NCBI RefSeq assembly: GCF_014695385.1
Contig: NZ_JACJOD010000076.1
Span: 62,001-126,000 of the forward strand
Source: Trichocoleus sp. FACHB-46
Lineage (GTDB): Bacteria; Cyanobacteriota; Cyanobacteriia; FACHB-46
Length of the DNA: 64,000 nucleotides
Reading direction: 5' to 3'
Below are positions 36,157 to 45,248 of this stretch, piece by piece. Both the position numbers and the translations under genes were made by a program. A model generated the notes under the pieces. It was not told where the DNA came from and made no database searches. It saw nothing but the letters and a program-made list of their open reading frames with translations. How positions within the stretch are numbered: the stretch's first letter is position 1; every line of letters begins with the position of its first letter.

Positions 36157-36582
36157 TTAACTCATATCCTCGTTGATGATTTTCCCTCTCGCGGTTTTAA
36201 TCTGCGATCGCTTGGTTTTACTATCCAATCGTTTGCGTTGAGAACTCCGGGTAGGTTTGCTGGGTTTTCGGGGTTTGGGTAGGGCGATCGCACTCTTAAT
36301 CAGAGCTTGCAGCCGTTCTAGGGCTTCCTCTCGATTTTGTTCCTGACTGCGATGCTCCTAAGCTTTGATCACGATGACCCCATCTTTGGTGAGCCGCTGG
36401 TCATTTAGTTGCAATAGCCGTTCTTTGTAGCGATCGGGTAATGAAGAAGCCAGGATATCAAAGCGCAAGTGAATGGCAGTCGCCACTTTGTTGACGTTTT
36501 GCCCACCTGCCCCCTGAGAACGAACAGCACTCATCTCGATCTCTTGCTCAGGGATACTCACGGTATTAGTGATTTGCAGCAT
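36157..36582 (-). pseudogene. arfB: Ribosome-rescue hydrolase ArfB with internal amber stop
   Basis: The first 74 codons encode the GGQ domain of ArfB (YaeJ): [20 protein letters not shown], then [10 protein letters not shown] and DGVIVIKA. The expected next residue, glutamine in the conserved IKAQE(H/Y)RSQE, is TAG at 36358-36360. Beyond it the same frame continues for 66 codons as EHRSQEQNREEALERLQALI and the basic tail KPSKPTRSSQRKRLDSKTKR, stopping at 36157. The total, 141 codons, is the normal ArfB length. The basic tail enters the empty mRNA channel and is needed for rescue, so the truncated form should be inactive. A sequencing error or stop read-through are alternatives. Confidence 0.85.
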
Positions 36583-36605
36583 GACTCAGCTTTGCTCTAG
36601 AACGT

Positions 36606-37151
36606 TTAAGGCTGGATTGCAGCCCGTTCTTTATTTTTGATCAAAATTTCCGCTAGCGCGCTAGGACGAAACAGACCCGATTCCACACAACCGACTTTCT
36701 GGGCGGAAAACTTAGTGCAAAGATCGTTCCAGGCTAGAAAGACCGTTTCTGGGGGAAGCGCTTCTACGAACTGTTGAGAACCCAGGGTTGCAGGGCTAAA
36801 CCAGGTAATCCGCACAGCTTCTCCGCGATCAACTAAACGATCCAGTGTTTCGGTTTGCTGCACGGTTAAATCATCCCGACTCGGCTGAACCACGGGCGAT
36901 CGCATCCCTGTCTTCAACACATAGATGATGGTTCCAGGGTTATTAGCTCGCAATGGGGTAGAAATGGCACAGCCGTTCTCGAAAGGTGGGGGTAAGGTCT
37001 GGATCGGGCTTTCAGAGAAACTTGTGAGGGTTTGGCACTGAGCGGTTTTCGGTGTGGGTGACTGCTTCGGCTGAGGGATGCCTGTGTCCACCGCCACAGA
37101 GCTAGCGATTAGTAGTCCAAGTGAAAGCGCGATCGCAGGAAGTTTCACCAT
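36606..37151 (-). CDS. Unknown secreted protein (181 aa)
   Basis: From the ATG at 37151 the product begins with a signal-peptide-like MVKLPAIALSLGLLIASSVA, followed by a Pro/Gln/Thr-rich linker. A folded part follows with three cysteines (TAQCQ, NGCAIS, LCTKF) plus KVGCVESGLF. No family is recognised. It is likely exported to the periplasm. The frame is open upstream to 37298, but those residues show no signal peptide, so the later start is preferred. The gene lies 23 bp upstream of arfB on the same strand and may be cotranscribed with it. Confidence 0.65.
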   Translation of the reverse strand: MVKLPAIALSLGLLIASSVAVDTGIPQPKQSPTPKTAQCQTLTSFSESPIQTLPPPFENGCAISTPLRANNPGTIIYVLKTGMRSPVVQPSRDDLTVQQTETLDRLVDRGEAVRITWFSPATLGSQQFVEALPPETVFLAWNDLCTKFSAQKVGCVESGLFRPSALAEILIKNKERAAIQP

Positions 37152-37715
37152 TTTGAGTATTCTCCTCAAGCCAGAGGCATCACGTTTCTCTAAGCTAGGC
37201 AAACTTAGCGATGGGTTAGGGATGGTTACGAATTCTGAAACTGGTAGTACAAGGGATAGGCAAGCTTTGGGGTTGGCTATGGTTCCCCTGACTCGCAAAC
37301 CAAAACTTGAATAGGTCGCTCCACCACGATCGCGGTAGCAATTGGCTTTTGACGGACACGGAGTAAGCCCAGATGCAACTGCTGTAAGCAGCTCAAAATT
37401 TGTTGGCGACGGGAATGGCAGGTGAGAGCTCTCCAGTCAGCGGATTACTCAGTTGATGAGCGATCGCGCTTTATGCTGCACAGTTTTTGCCTATTTTGGC
37501 TATCTAGCCATCTCTCTTGAATTCTGCTGAAGCTAAGATTGGTGTGTGAAGTAGAGAGGGTCAGTCTACCGTGTCTTACGGCCATAGTTTAAGATAGGCA
37601 ACAAGAGCTTTGAATACCTCTGTACTAGCTAGGCAAAGAACAACTTTACTAAAAAAGAATTTCTGGAAAAAAAGGAATTCGTAATTATTTATACCTTGAA
37701 ACCCCTTAGAAGGTT
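37152..37715. other. Intergenic region with one unassigned open stretch
   Basis: No gene with a credible start was found. On the minus strand 37277-37444 is open for 55 codons with a protein-like composition (RRQQILSCLQQLHLGLLRVR, then KPIATAIVVERPIQVLVCES) and ends GEP-stop. It lacks an ATG or GTG near its front, so a gene remnant is more likely than a gene. The right part, from about 37560, turns AT-rich and leads into the KAP-like gene. Confidence 0.4.
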
Positions 37716-39436
37716 ATGACTGAGTCCAAGAATAAACTCAAGCCTGGTTTAGAACGGCGAGAAATCGAGAAAGTGCTTGAATCATTTTTAGATCTAAAAA
37801 GCGAAGACAAAGTACTTGCTATAAAAGGAGACTGGGGAGTTGGGAAAACTCATTTAGTAAAAGAATTTTTACGAAAAAACGAAAAGGAATATTACTATGA
37901 CTCTGTTTTTGGAGTCTCATCTGTTGATGAATTGAAAATGAAATTGCTAAGTAATTTTCAGCCAGTCTTCAAAAAAGAAGAGAATGGTTTTTTGGGCAAG
38001 CTCACTCTTGGGAGAAGTGTAAAATATACAAAAGAAAACTCAGAAATTATAGGAAAAATAATAGAAAAAGCTCCTATGATAGGAGGAATTGTAAGTGCAG
38101 TCACCTCATCAGGAATATCGCTAATAAGTAATATTATTATCAGCAAACTACTTAAAGGACAATTGGTTTGTATAGATGATATTGAAAGGAAATCAGAAAA
38201 ACTTCAGTTAGATGAGTTACTAGGTTTTATCGAAAGTCTAGTTGAAGATCAGAAATGCAAAGTTATTTTGATTTATTATGAAGATAGGATTTATGAGGAT
38301 GCTAAAGTTAAGAAGATTCTAGAAGAATATCGGGAAAAGGTGATTGATATTGAAATAAAATTCCAACCAAGTGTGGATGAAAATTTTTATATAGCTTTTG
38401 GTGAAAATGATCCTGATGAAAAGTTTATTTTAGATTATTTAACGAGAGAGGGCATTCAGACAAATAATATCCGCGTCCTTAAAAAATTACAATGGAATTT
38501 AAAGAATCTTAGACCTTACATGGAAAATTATGGAATTTAAAGAATCTTAGACCTTACATGGAAAATTTCTTACCTATAATTAAGTATCAAATAGTTCAGG
38601 AGATCATCTTTATCTCACTATCAAAACTAGACAAAAAATTTCCTGTTAATTTAAATAAGTTATTGTCTTTAGGTGATTATTCGAAAATATTGACTGGTAA
38701 AGTAGACGAAGATAAAAATCTCTATCTTGCAGCAGTGAACCTTGGTTATTCGGGATCTTCAATAAGCGATGAAATAATTAACTTGGTTGAAACATCTATA
38801 TGTGATTATATGAATTTTGCCAAGGCAGGCAAGCAGCTTAATGATAGGGAAGAGAATGAGAAAATTAGAGAGCGACTAAGTAAAGCATATGCTCCCTATT
38901 CTGAATCCTTTGGTTCCTTAGAAGAAGAGCTTTGTAAAAACTTTAGAGAATTTCTCGATAAATATTGCCTTTCCATAGGCTTACGGGAGCTTGGAGAAGT
39001 TGAAGAGATTGCAAAAGCTATTCATTTGGATTTATCTAATTATAAGAGAAACTGGTTAAAACATCAGGTTGATAATTCAAATACTTTTGAAGCATTAAAT
39101 TCTTTAAAACCTCTATTTCAAGAATTTCCTGATTTAATGCCTATACTTGAAGAAAAAGTTGAGAGCCTTAAAGAGAAGATGAATGTTAGTCAGGTGCTAA
39201 TTAATGCTCTTAGAAGTAGATCTTGGTCTCCAGAAGAGTTTGATTATTTAGATGGACATACAGTAGAAGATTATAAACAATGGCTTTTAGAAAGAAACTC
39301 TGACCAATACTATATGGTCAAGCAAGGACTGAGTATGGGAGTTTCGAGCTTAAGGCAAGCTATTATAGAGTTAGCTCAAGAAAGTAGGTTAAATGCTATG
39401 AGAGCGAAGAATCTATACAACATAGATATAGTTTAA
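37716..39436 (+). pseudogene. KAP-like P-loop NTPase split by a 38-bp tandem duplication
   Basis: The first open frame (37716-38540) encodes a P-loop ATPase. Walker A is GDWGVGKTHLVKEF (residues 38-45), and Walker B with the KAP-like extension is LVCIDDIERKSEKLQ (Asp154-Asp155). A hydrophobic stretch near 115-145 could cross a membrane. It stops at NLRPYMENYGI. The second frame (38558-39436, 292 codons) resumes at MENFLPIIKYQ. An exact 38-bp unit is duplicated at 38492-38529 and 38530-38567; removing one copy restores a single 560-residue protein. KAP-type NTPases are often mobile and some act in phage defence. The gene is far more AT-rich than its neighbours, which suggests transfer. Confidence 0.82.
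38492..38567 (+). repeat. Perfect 38-bp tandem duplication
   Basis: Two identical 38-bp units, starting ATGGAATTTAAAGAATC and ending ATGGAAAATT, lie head to tail at 38492-38529 and 38530-38567. Since 38 is not a multiple of three, the second copy shifts the frame and creates the stop at 38540. Confidence 0.95.
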
Positions 39437-39612
39437 GGTTTCTCGAAGGGTGCGCTCGCTCCTCCTTACTTTAGAAATGCATTAGTAGGATGATGTGGAA
39501 TACGACCCAAAAACATTACAGGCGATCGCAGACCCTGTTTTCAGCACATTATCTTTGCCAGGATGAGCGATCGCGCTTTACGTGGCAGAGTTGTTTGCTA
39601 TCGGGCGTGAAA

Positions 39613-40944
39613 TTACTTTAAAGGCAGGCAAATTGTGAATGTACTGCCTTTACCTAGCTCGCTTTGTACCTTCAATCTACCTTGCTGGGCCTCAACAATG
39701 GCCTTAGCGATCGCTAACCCTAAGCCAGTGCCTCCCGTTTGACGAGAGCGATCGCCACTGACCCGATAGAAGCGCTCAAAAATGCGTAATTGATGTTCTG
39801 AGGCAATGCCAATTCCGGTGTCTTGAATATAAATCAGAGCGTGGGTATCCGCTTGCTCTAAAGTCACTGTCACGATCCCACCGTTAGGAGTGTATTGCAG
39901 AGCATTGACAATCAAATTAGCGATCAATCGGCTGAGCTGATTTTCATCTCCTATGACATATAACGGTTCGTTAGCTCGGATCTGGGCCGTTAACTGAATC
40001 GGAGCAGCAATCTCAAGCACCGATAAACTCTCTACCAAGTCACTGATTAAGTCATTGAGACAGCAAGACTGATGCCTGTCTACCGACTTCTTTTGATCCA
40101 TGCGAGAGAGCAGCAAGAGATCTTGCACTAGGGCAGCCAGTCGGTGGTTTTGGCGAGCGATCGCGCCTAAAGTGTCCTGCACATCCTCAGGCGAGAGAGA
40201 AGCAGTATTTTCAACCGCTTCTACCGTGGCTCGGATAGCCGCGATCGGGGTGCGTAATTCATGGGCTGCATCAGCGGTGAACTGTTGCATTTGGGCGTAG
40301 GAGCGGAAAACAGGTTGCATGGCTAGTCCTGCGAGCCACCAACTGGCACCTCCCACCATCAGCATCGAAAGCGGCAATCCGACTGCGAGCAATAACCTCA
40401 GGGTGGCAAGATGGTCGTCAAATTCCTGGAGCGATCGCCCAATCTGCATATAGCTCCAAGGAACTCCTGTAGCTGTTTTTAACAACAAGGTGACTTGGCG
40501 GTAGCGGCTGCCATTATCGTCGCGAACAGTCTGCCAGCCTTCTTGAGTCGTTGGCGGTGGTAATCCTGGGGGTGGTGAGCTGAGTTGAGCCAACATTTGC
40601 CCCGATTGGTCAAAGAAGCGCACGTAGTAGTGGCCTGTTTGGACAATGCCGAGAACGTGTCGAGATTGCGCGCCTTGGGAGCAGCTCGTGCCTACCACAC
40701 ATAACCCTGGCAGGACTTGTTTGACCACAGGTTCAAGGCGATTAGGCTGTTTCAGCTTCGGTTCTAGGGTGTCGTGTAGGGTGCCCGAAATCGACTGAAG
40801 TTCTTGTTCTACTGCTTGCCAGTGGGTGTATGCCAACATCTCGTAAGCAACCAAGCCACTGACGCTGAGAATCAGCCCCATGACGCCAGCGTACCAGCCC
40901 GCCAGTTGAGCGCGAGTGCGATTAAATAGCTTATTTTGCTGCAT
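39613..40944 (-). CDS. Metal-sensing histidine kinase (CopS/NrsS-like)
   Basis: From the ATG at 40944 the product is about 443 residues. TM1 is near residues 10-32. A periplasmic sensor region carries a cysteine pair (PGLCVVGTSCSQ) and histidines (RHVLGIV, TGHYYV). TM2 is near 177-200. HisKA (FTADAAHELRTPIAAIRATV) and HATPase (IQDTGIGI, GTGLGLAIAKAIVE) follow. This is the plan of the copper and nickel sensors CopS and NrsS/RppB of Synechocystis. The start overlaps the 3' end of the regulator gene by 14 bp, so the two are translationally coupled. Copper is the best guess because a CopM-like gene heads the operon. Confidence 0.85.
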   Translation of the reverse strand: MQQNKLFNRTRAQLAGWYAGVMGLILSVSGLVAYEMLAYTHWQAVEQELQSISGTLHDTLEPKLKQPNRLEPVVKQVLPGLCVVGTSCSQGAQSRHVLGIVQTGHYYVRFFDQSGQMLAQLSSPPPGLPPPTTQEGWQTVRDDNGSRYRQVTLLLKTATGVPWSYMQIGRSLQEFDDHLATLRLLLAVGLPLSMLMVGGASWWLAGLAMQPVFRSYAQMQQFTADAAHELRTPIAAIRATVEAVENTASLSPEDVQDTLGAIARQNHRLAALVQDLLLLSRMDQKKSVDRHQSCCLNDLISDLVESLSVLEIAAPIQLTAQIRANEPLYVIGDENQLSRLIANLIVNALQYTPNGGIVTVTLEQADTHALIYIQDTGIGIASEHQLRIFERFYRVSGDRSRQTGGTGLGLAIAKAIVEAQQGRLKVQSELGKGSTFTICLPLK

Positions 40945-41632
40945 GGGCGTGGAGTCGGTAGCCGAGGCCATGCACAGTCTCAATCAAGCCATCACAGCCT
41001 GCGTCAGCCAGTTTGCGTCGGAGCAGACGAATTTGCGCTGCTACCACATTGCTAGTTGGTTCCGCTCCCACCTCCCAAAGCTGATCCATCAACTGTTGGC
41101 TGGTGACCACTTGGTTGGGATGTTTCATGAAATACTCCAGGGTCTGAAACTCCTTAGCTGTCAGGGCGATCGCCGCTGTCTCCCCACTTGCAACCTGGAG
41201 GAAAACTTGGTGGGTGCCGTAATCTAGCACTAGATGTCCCACCTGTAGTTGCGACGGTTGCAGTTGGGGCGATCGCCGCTGTAAGGCTCGCATCCGGGCC
41301 AGAAGTTCTGCCATCCCGAACGGTTTGACGAGATAATCATCGGCCCCCGCATCTAAGCCTGTGACTTTATCTTCCATGCGGTCTTTAGCTGTCAGCAGCA
41401 AAACAGGGAGAGATTTTTGCTGGGTGCGGAGTCGCTGGCAGAGTTCCACACCAGATAAGCCGGGAAGCATCCAGTCGAAGATCGCCAGCGTATACTCAAT
41501 CCATTCAGTGTTTAGATACTCCCAAGCGGCGGTGCCATCTTGCACCCAATCCACTACATATTTTTCTCGGTTTAAGACGCGCTGAATCGCTTTGCCGAGA
41601 TCAACTTCATCCTCTACCAGTAGAACTCGCAT
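40931..41632 (-). CDS. OmpR-family response regulator (CopR/NrsR-like)
   Basis: The 233-residue protein has a receiver domain (VLLVEDEVDLGKAI, phosphoacceptor Asp in LAIFDWMLPGLSG, Lys in DYLVKPFGM). An OmpR/PhoB winged helix follows (LTAKEFQTLEYFMKHPNQVV, then VAAQIRLLRRKLADAG and GLGYRL). It pairs with the membrane kinase encoded immediately downstream and should activate the RND/CopM operon when the metal accumulates in the periplasm. It lies 23 bp after the lipoprotein gene on the same strand. Confidence 0.9.
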   Translation of the reverse strand: MRVLLVEDEVDLGKAIQRVLNREKYVVDWVQDGTAAWEYLNTEWIEYTLAIFDWMLPGLSGVELCQRLRTQQKSLPVLLLTAKDRMEDKVTGLDAGADDYLVKPFGMAELLARMRALQRRSPQLQPSQLQVGHLVLDYGTHQVFLQVASGETAAIALTAKEFQTLEYFMKHPNQVVTSQQLMDQLWEVGAEPTSNVVAAQIRLLRRKLADAGCDGLIETVHGLGYRLHAHAAK

Positions 41633-41655
41633 TCGCTTGTGGTTCCCGCTCAGTG

Positions 41656-42132
41656 CTACTGTTTGAAGCTGAAGCGACCATTCACCTTTTCGCCGCTGAT
41701 ATCTGAAAGAATGGCGACTTTATATTCTCCAGCGTTACTCTCCGGCAAGATGGCGGCGTAATGCTGACCTTGCGCGTCATACTTCATGTCTAAGGATTTC
41801 TGACTGCCATCAGGTAACTGCACTTGAGCGGTGACTTTAGCATTGGCAATAGGCTCATGATTGTCTCCCTTCTGCAAGAAGAAGTCGATATGAGTCCCTG
41901 CCGCTTCTTTAGCAGTCACGAGTTCCAAATGGTAAGGACCCGACTCAACCACTTGTCCTCCTTGCCCCCCGTGAGCGCCTGCTGGGGCAGAGCTGGGACT
42001 GGTGGCTGTAGAGGCAGCAGGGCTACTGGTTGAATTAACCACCTGATTATTGGTCTGATTACCACTGCTGCAAGCGCCCAAGAAGAGGAGTCCAAGGGCG
42101 GCAACAGCGATCGCACTAACTTTTAATTGCAT
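41656..42132 (-). CDS. Periplasmic lipoprotein of the RND efflux operon (CopC-position gene)
   Basis: From the ATG at 42132 the product is 158 residues with a lipobox (LLFLGACSSGNQ, Cys near residue 20). A Ser/Thr/Pro-rich linker follows, then a beta-sandwich-like domain (GPYHLELVTAKEAAGTHIDF, and later GEYKVAILSD). The fold resembles YtkA/FixH-like or small copper-binding periplasmic domains, and there is a His-Gly pair before it. It sits where the small third gene of the Synechocystis copBAC cluster lies, but sequence equivalence is not proven. Its start overlaps the end of the RND gene by 17 bp, indicating coupling. Confidence 0.75.
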   Translation of the reverse strand: MQLKVSAIAVAALGLLFLGACSSGNQTNNQVVNSTSSPAASTATSPSSAPAGAHGGQGGQVVESGPYHLELVTAKEAAGTHIDFFLQKGDNHEPIANAKVTAQVQLPDGSQKSLDMKYDAQGQHYAAILPESNAGEYKVAILSDISGEKVNGRFSFKQ

Positions 42133-45100
42133 AATTTTTCTCCTGGTTGGTAGAAGAGAGGTTAGGAAACAGATGCTTGCCAAACTTGGCATAGAGAGCA
42201 GGCAGGACCAGCAGAGTTAACGCTGTAGAGGTGAATAACCCACCTAAAACCACGATCGCTAGGGGTTGCAAAATTTCCTTTCCGGGTCCGCCTGCCACGA
42301 CTAAGGGAGCTAACCCTAAGGCTGAAGTAAACGCGGTCATCAGAATGGCGTTTAGCCGCTCCATTGAACCTTTGATCAAAATGTCTTTGAGTGGCATCCC
42401 TTCGGTGAACTTGGTGTTGTAGTTGTCCACCAGCAGCAGACCATTCCGGGTCGCGACGCCAAATAAGGTGACGAAGCCCACCAACGATGCGATCGATAAA
42501 ATTCCTCCGGTTAAAGCCACCGCAATTACGCCTCCTACCAAAGCCAACGGCAAATTGATCATGATCGCAGCCGTGGAAGGAATCGACTTCACCGAGAGAT
42601 ACATGATGATCGTAATCACCACAAAGGCGATCGCGCTGAAGATGAGAATGTTTTGGCTGGCGCGTTCTTCGGCTTCAAACTGTCCCGCGTACTGAATGTA
42701 ATAACCGGGTGGCAATTGAATTTGTCGCTGCACCTGAGCCTGAATGTCGTTCACCACCGATCGCAAGGCTCTCCCTTGAGCGTTTGCCGCTACCACGATC
42801 AGGCGCGAGACATTCTCCCGGTTGATGGTGTTTGGGCCTGTGCCTTCTTGGATCGTTGCGACTTGAGCCAACGGAATTTTATTGCCATTGGGTGTATCGA
42901 CCATTAAGTTGGCGATCGCATCTATGCTTTGGCGGGCGGCTGGGTTGAGCCAAACCACCAAATCAAAGGTTTGTTGCTGTTCTAAAACTTGAGACACCAC
43001 TCGTCCATTCAGCGCGGTTTCAATTGTTTCGGAGAGCTGCCCCATGCTCAAGCCGTATCTTGCCGCTGCTTCCCGATCAAATTGGATTTGGATTTGCTCC
43101 ACCGGGATTTGTGGTTCTAATTGCAAATCCACAATGCCCTCAACCGACTGCATCACATCATTCACCTGCTGACCCAAGGTGCGGAGTTGTTCCAAATCGG
43201 GACCAAAGATTTTAACGGCGATCGCACTTCTCACGCCTGACAGCACCTCATCCATCCGGTGAGAGATAAAGCCACCCACATTAGGAGCCGCTCCCGGAAC
43301 CTGGTTAAATTCCTGGCGCAAGGCTTCCACTGTGGTTTGGCGGTCTTGCATCCCTGCTGGACTTAGCTCCACATCGATATGCGCCAAATTCACACCTGCA
43401 GCATCGGCATCTCCCTCTGCCCGTCCCGCCCGCACCTGAATGGAGGCAAATCTGGGGTCATCCTTTAGCTGATGCTCTAATACTGAGGTGGCACTGTTGG
43501 TTGCTTCCAGAGAGGAACCGGGATAGAGCAGCAGCGTGTTCACTAGCGATTGCTCTTGAAACTCCGGTAAGAAGATGCGCCCAAAGGACGGCACGATAAT
43601 CGTGGTCGCGACCAAACTGGCGATCGCCAAGCCTAGAATCAGGGGCGATCGCCGCATTGAGAATGTGAGTAGCGGCAAATAGAGTCCTTTGAAGAACCGG
43701 GCCACCCAGGGTTCCCGTTCTGGTAAGCGACCGTAGGGCAGCAAAATCGCACAGAGAGCTGGGGTGACGGTTAAGGCAACCACACTAGAGGCCAGCACTG
43801 CGACTAAGTAGCCCAACCCCATCGGGATAAAGATGCTGCCTTCGACTCCCGTCAGGGCAAAGATAGGAGAGAAGACCACAACGGTGATAATTGTGGCTCC
43901 AAAGACAGAATCTCGCACTTCTTGGCAACCTTCAAACACGACCTCTAGAACGGGACGGGGGTTGGGAGAATATTTGTTCTCGCGGAGACAACGGTAGACA
44001 TTTTCTGCATCGACGATCGCATCATCGACCGCAGAACCGATGGCAACTGCTAAACCCCCTAATGTCATGGTGTTCAAACCCTGGCCCAGCCAATTCAGCG
44101 CCAAGATCCCGATGAGTAAGGAAAATGGCAGAGCCGCTAAACAGACGGCTAGATTGCGCCAATTCATCAAGAATGGAATCAAGATCAAGGCGACAATAAT
44201 GCTGCCTTCGAGCAGCGCTTCTCGCACGTTTTCGATCGAGGCATCAATGTAGGTTTCCTGCCGAAACGTGGTAGCCACTTGAACATCAGATGGCAAACCC
44301 GCTTTTACCTCGGCCATTGCCGCTTCAACGGCACGAGTCACGGTGGGTGTGTCCGCAAGCGGCTGTTTATTCACAATCGCCACCACCGCTTTTTGCCCGT
44401 TCACGCTGGCATCCCCTCGCTTCACGGCTGCGCCAATTTTGACCTCAGCGACTTCGGTAATCCTGACTGGGGTGCCATTGCGGGCTGTAATTACCGATTG
44501 CTTCAGCGCTTCAATGTCTTCAATGCGGCCAATACCGCGAATCAGCTTCTCGCGATCCGGGGTAATTAAATACCCTCCTGGTGCGTTCACATTGGCTGCT
44601 GCTACGGCCTCCGTGACATCCTGCAAAGACACATTAAAAGCTTGCAGCTTTTCCGGTGCCACTAAGACCTGGTACTGCCGCACATCGCCGCCAAAGATGA
44701 TAACTTGAGCAACTCCAGGTACGGCTAAGAGGCGATTGGTGACTTGCCAATCTACCAGCCGTCGCACTTGCATTAAGTCTGTGGTTTGGGAGGTGAAGGC
44801 ATAAGTAACGATCGTGCCAATCGGAGAACTAATCGGAGCAACTTCCGGGGTTTCCACGCCTTCCGGTAGCTTGCTTTGAGCCGATTGCAAGCGCTCTGTG
44901 ACCAACTGTCTAGCCTGATAGATATCGGTGCCCCAGTTGAAAATCACTCGCACCACCGAAATACTGGCCGCACTGGATGAACGAACCGTTGTCACTCCGG
45001 GAGTCCCATTGATGGCGCTTTCAATCGGCAGCGTCACCAGTGACTCGACTTCTTCTGGCGCGAGTCCAGGCGCTTCGGTTTGAATTTCGACTTGGGGTGG

Positions 45101-45229
45101 AGCAAAGGGGGGAAACACATCCAGCGGCATTTGGATGATCGTCCGAAAAATCCAAATTGTGATGACGATCGCGCCTAGAATCACCAGCCAGCGACGGGCG
45201 ATCGCCCATTTAATAATGGTGCTTAGCAT
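42116..45229 (-). CDS. Heavy-metal RND efflux pump, inner membrane subunit (CzcA/CusA family)
   Basis: The 1037-residue protein has the RND plan: TM1 (LVILGAIVITIWIF), a large periplasmic loop, TMs 2-6, a second loop and TMs 7-12. The TM4 segment carries the charged motif LAVAIGSAVDDAIVDAENVY used for proton coupling. Periplasmic methionines near residue 670 (GLSMGQLSETIE) may form a metal path as in CusA. It forms a tripartite pump with the adaptor encoded 19 bp upstream. The expected outer-membrane channel gene is absent, so a shared TolC-like protein is implied. Copper or nickel are the likely substrates from context. Confidence 0.92.
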   Translation of the reverse strand: MLSTIIKWAIARRWLVILGAIVITIWIFRTIIQMPLDVFPPFAPPQVEIQTEAPGLAPEEVESLVTLPIESAINGTPGVTTVRSSSAASISVVRVIFNWGTDIYQARQLVTERLQSAQSKLPEGVETPEVAPISSPIGTIVTYAFTSQTTDLMQVRRLVDWQVTNRLLAVPGVAQVIIFGGDVRQYQVLVAPEKLQAFNVSLQDVTEAVAAANVNAPGGYLITPDREKLIRGIGRIEDIEALKQSVITARNGTPVRITEVAEVKIGAAVKRGDASVNGQKAVVAIVNKQPLADTPTVTRAVEAAMAEVKAGLPSDVQVATTFRQETYIDASIENVREALLEGSIIVALILIPFLMNWRNLAVCLAALPFSLLIGILALNWLGQGLNTMTLGGLAVAIGSAVDDAIVDAENVYRCLRENKYSPNPRPVLEVVFEGCQEVRDSVFGATIITVVVFSPIFALTGVEGSIFIPMGLGYLVAVLASSVVALTVTPALCAILLPYGRLPEREPWVARFFKGLYLPLLTFSMRRSPLILGLAIASLVATTIIVPSFGRIFLPEFQEQSLVNTLLLYPGSSLEATNSATSVLEHQLKDDPRFASIQVRAGRAEGDADAAGVNLAHIDVELSPAGMQDRQTTVEALRQEFNQVPGAAPNVGGFISHRMDEVLSGVRSAIAVKIFGPDLEQLRTLGQQVNDVMQSVEGIVDLQLEPQIPVEQIQIQFDREAAARYGLSMGQLSETIETALNGRVVSQVLEQQQTFDLVVWLNPAARQSIDAIANLMVDTPNGNKIPLAQVATIQEGTGPNTINRENVSRLIVVAANAQGRALRSVVNDIQAQVQRQIQLPPGYYIQYAGQFEAEERASQNILIFSAIAFVVITIIMYLSVKSIPSTAAIMINLPLALVGGVIAVALTGGILSIASLVGFVTLFGVATRNGLLLVDNYNTKFTEGMPLKDILIKGSMERLNAILMTAFTSALGLAPLVVAGGPGKEILQPLAIVVLGGLFTSTALTLLVLPALYAKFGKHLFPNLSSTNQEKNYAIKS

Positions 45230-45248
45230 AAAAGTTCGCTCAATGTCG

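Noticed and set aside
39470-39570. Short protein-like run on the plus strand (DDVEYDPKTLQAIADPVFST)
   Set aside because: Only about 26 codons between stops with no start; too short to assign even as a remnant.
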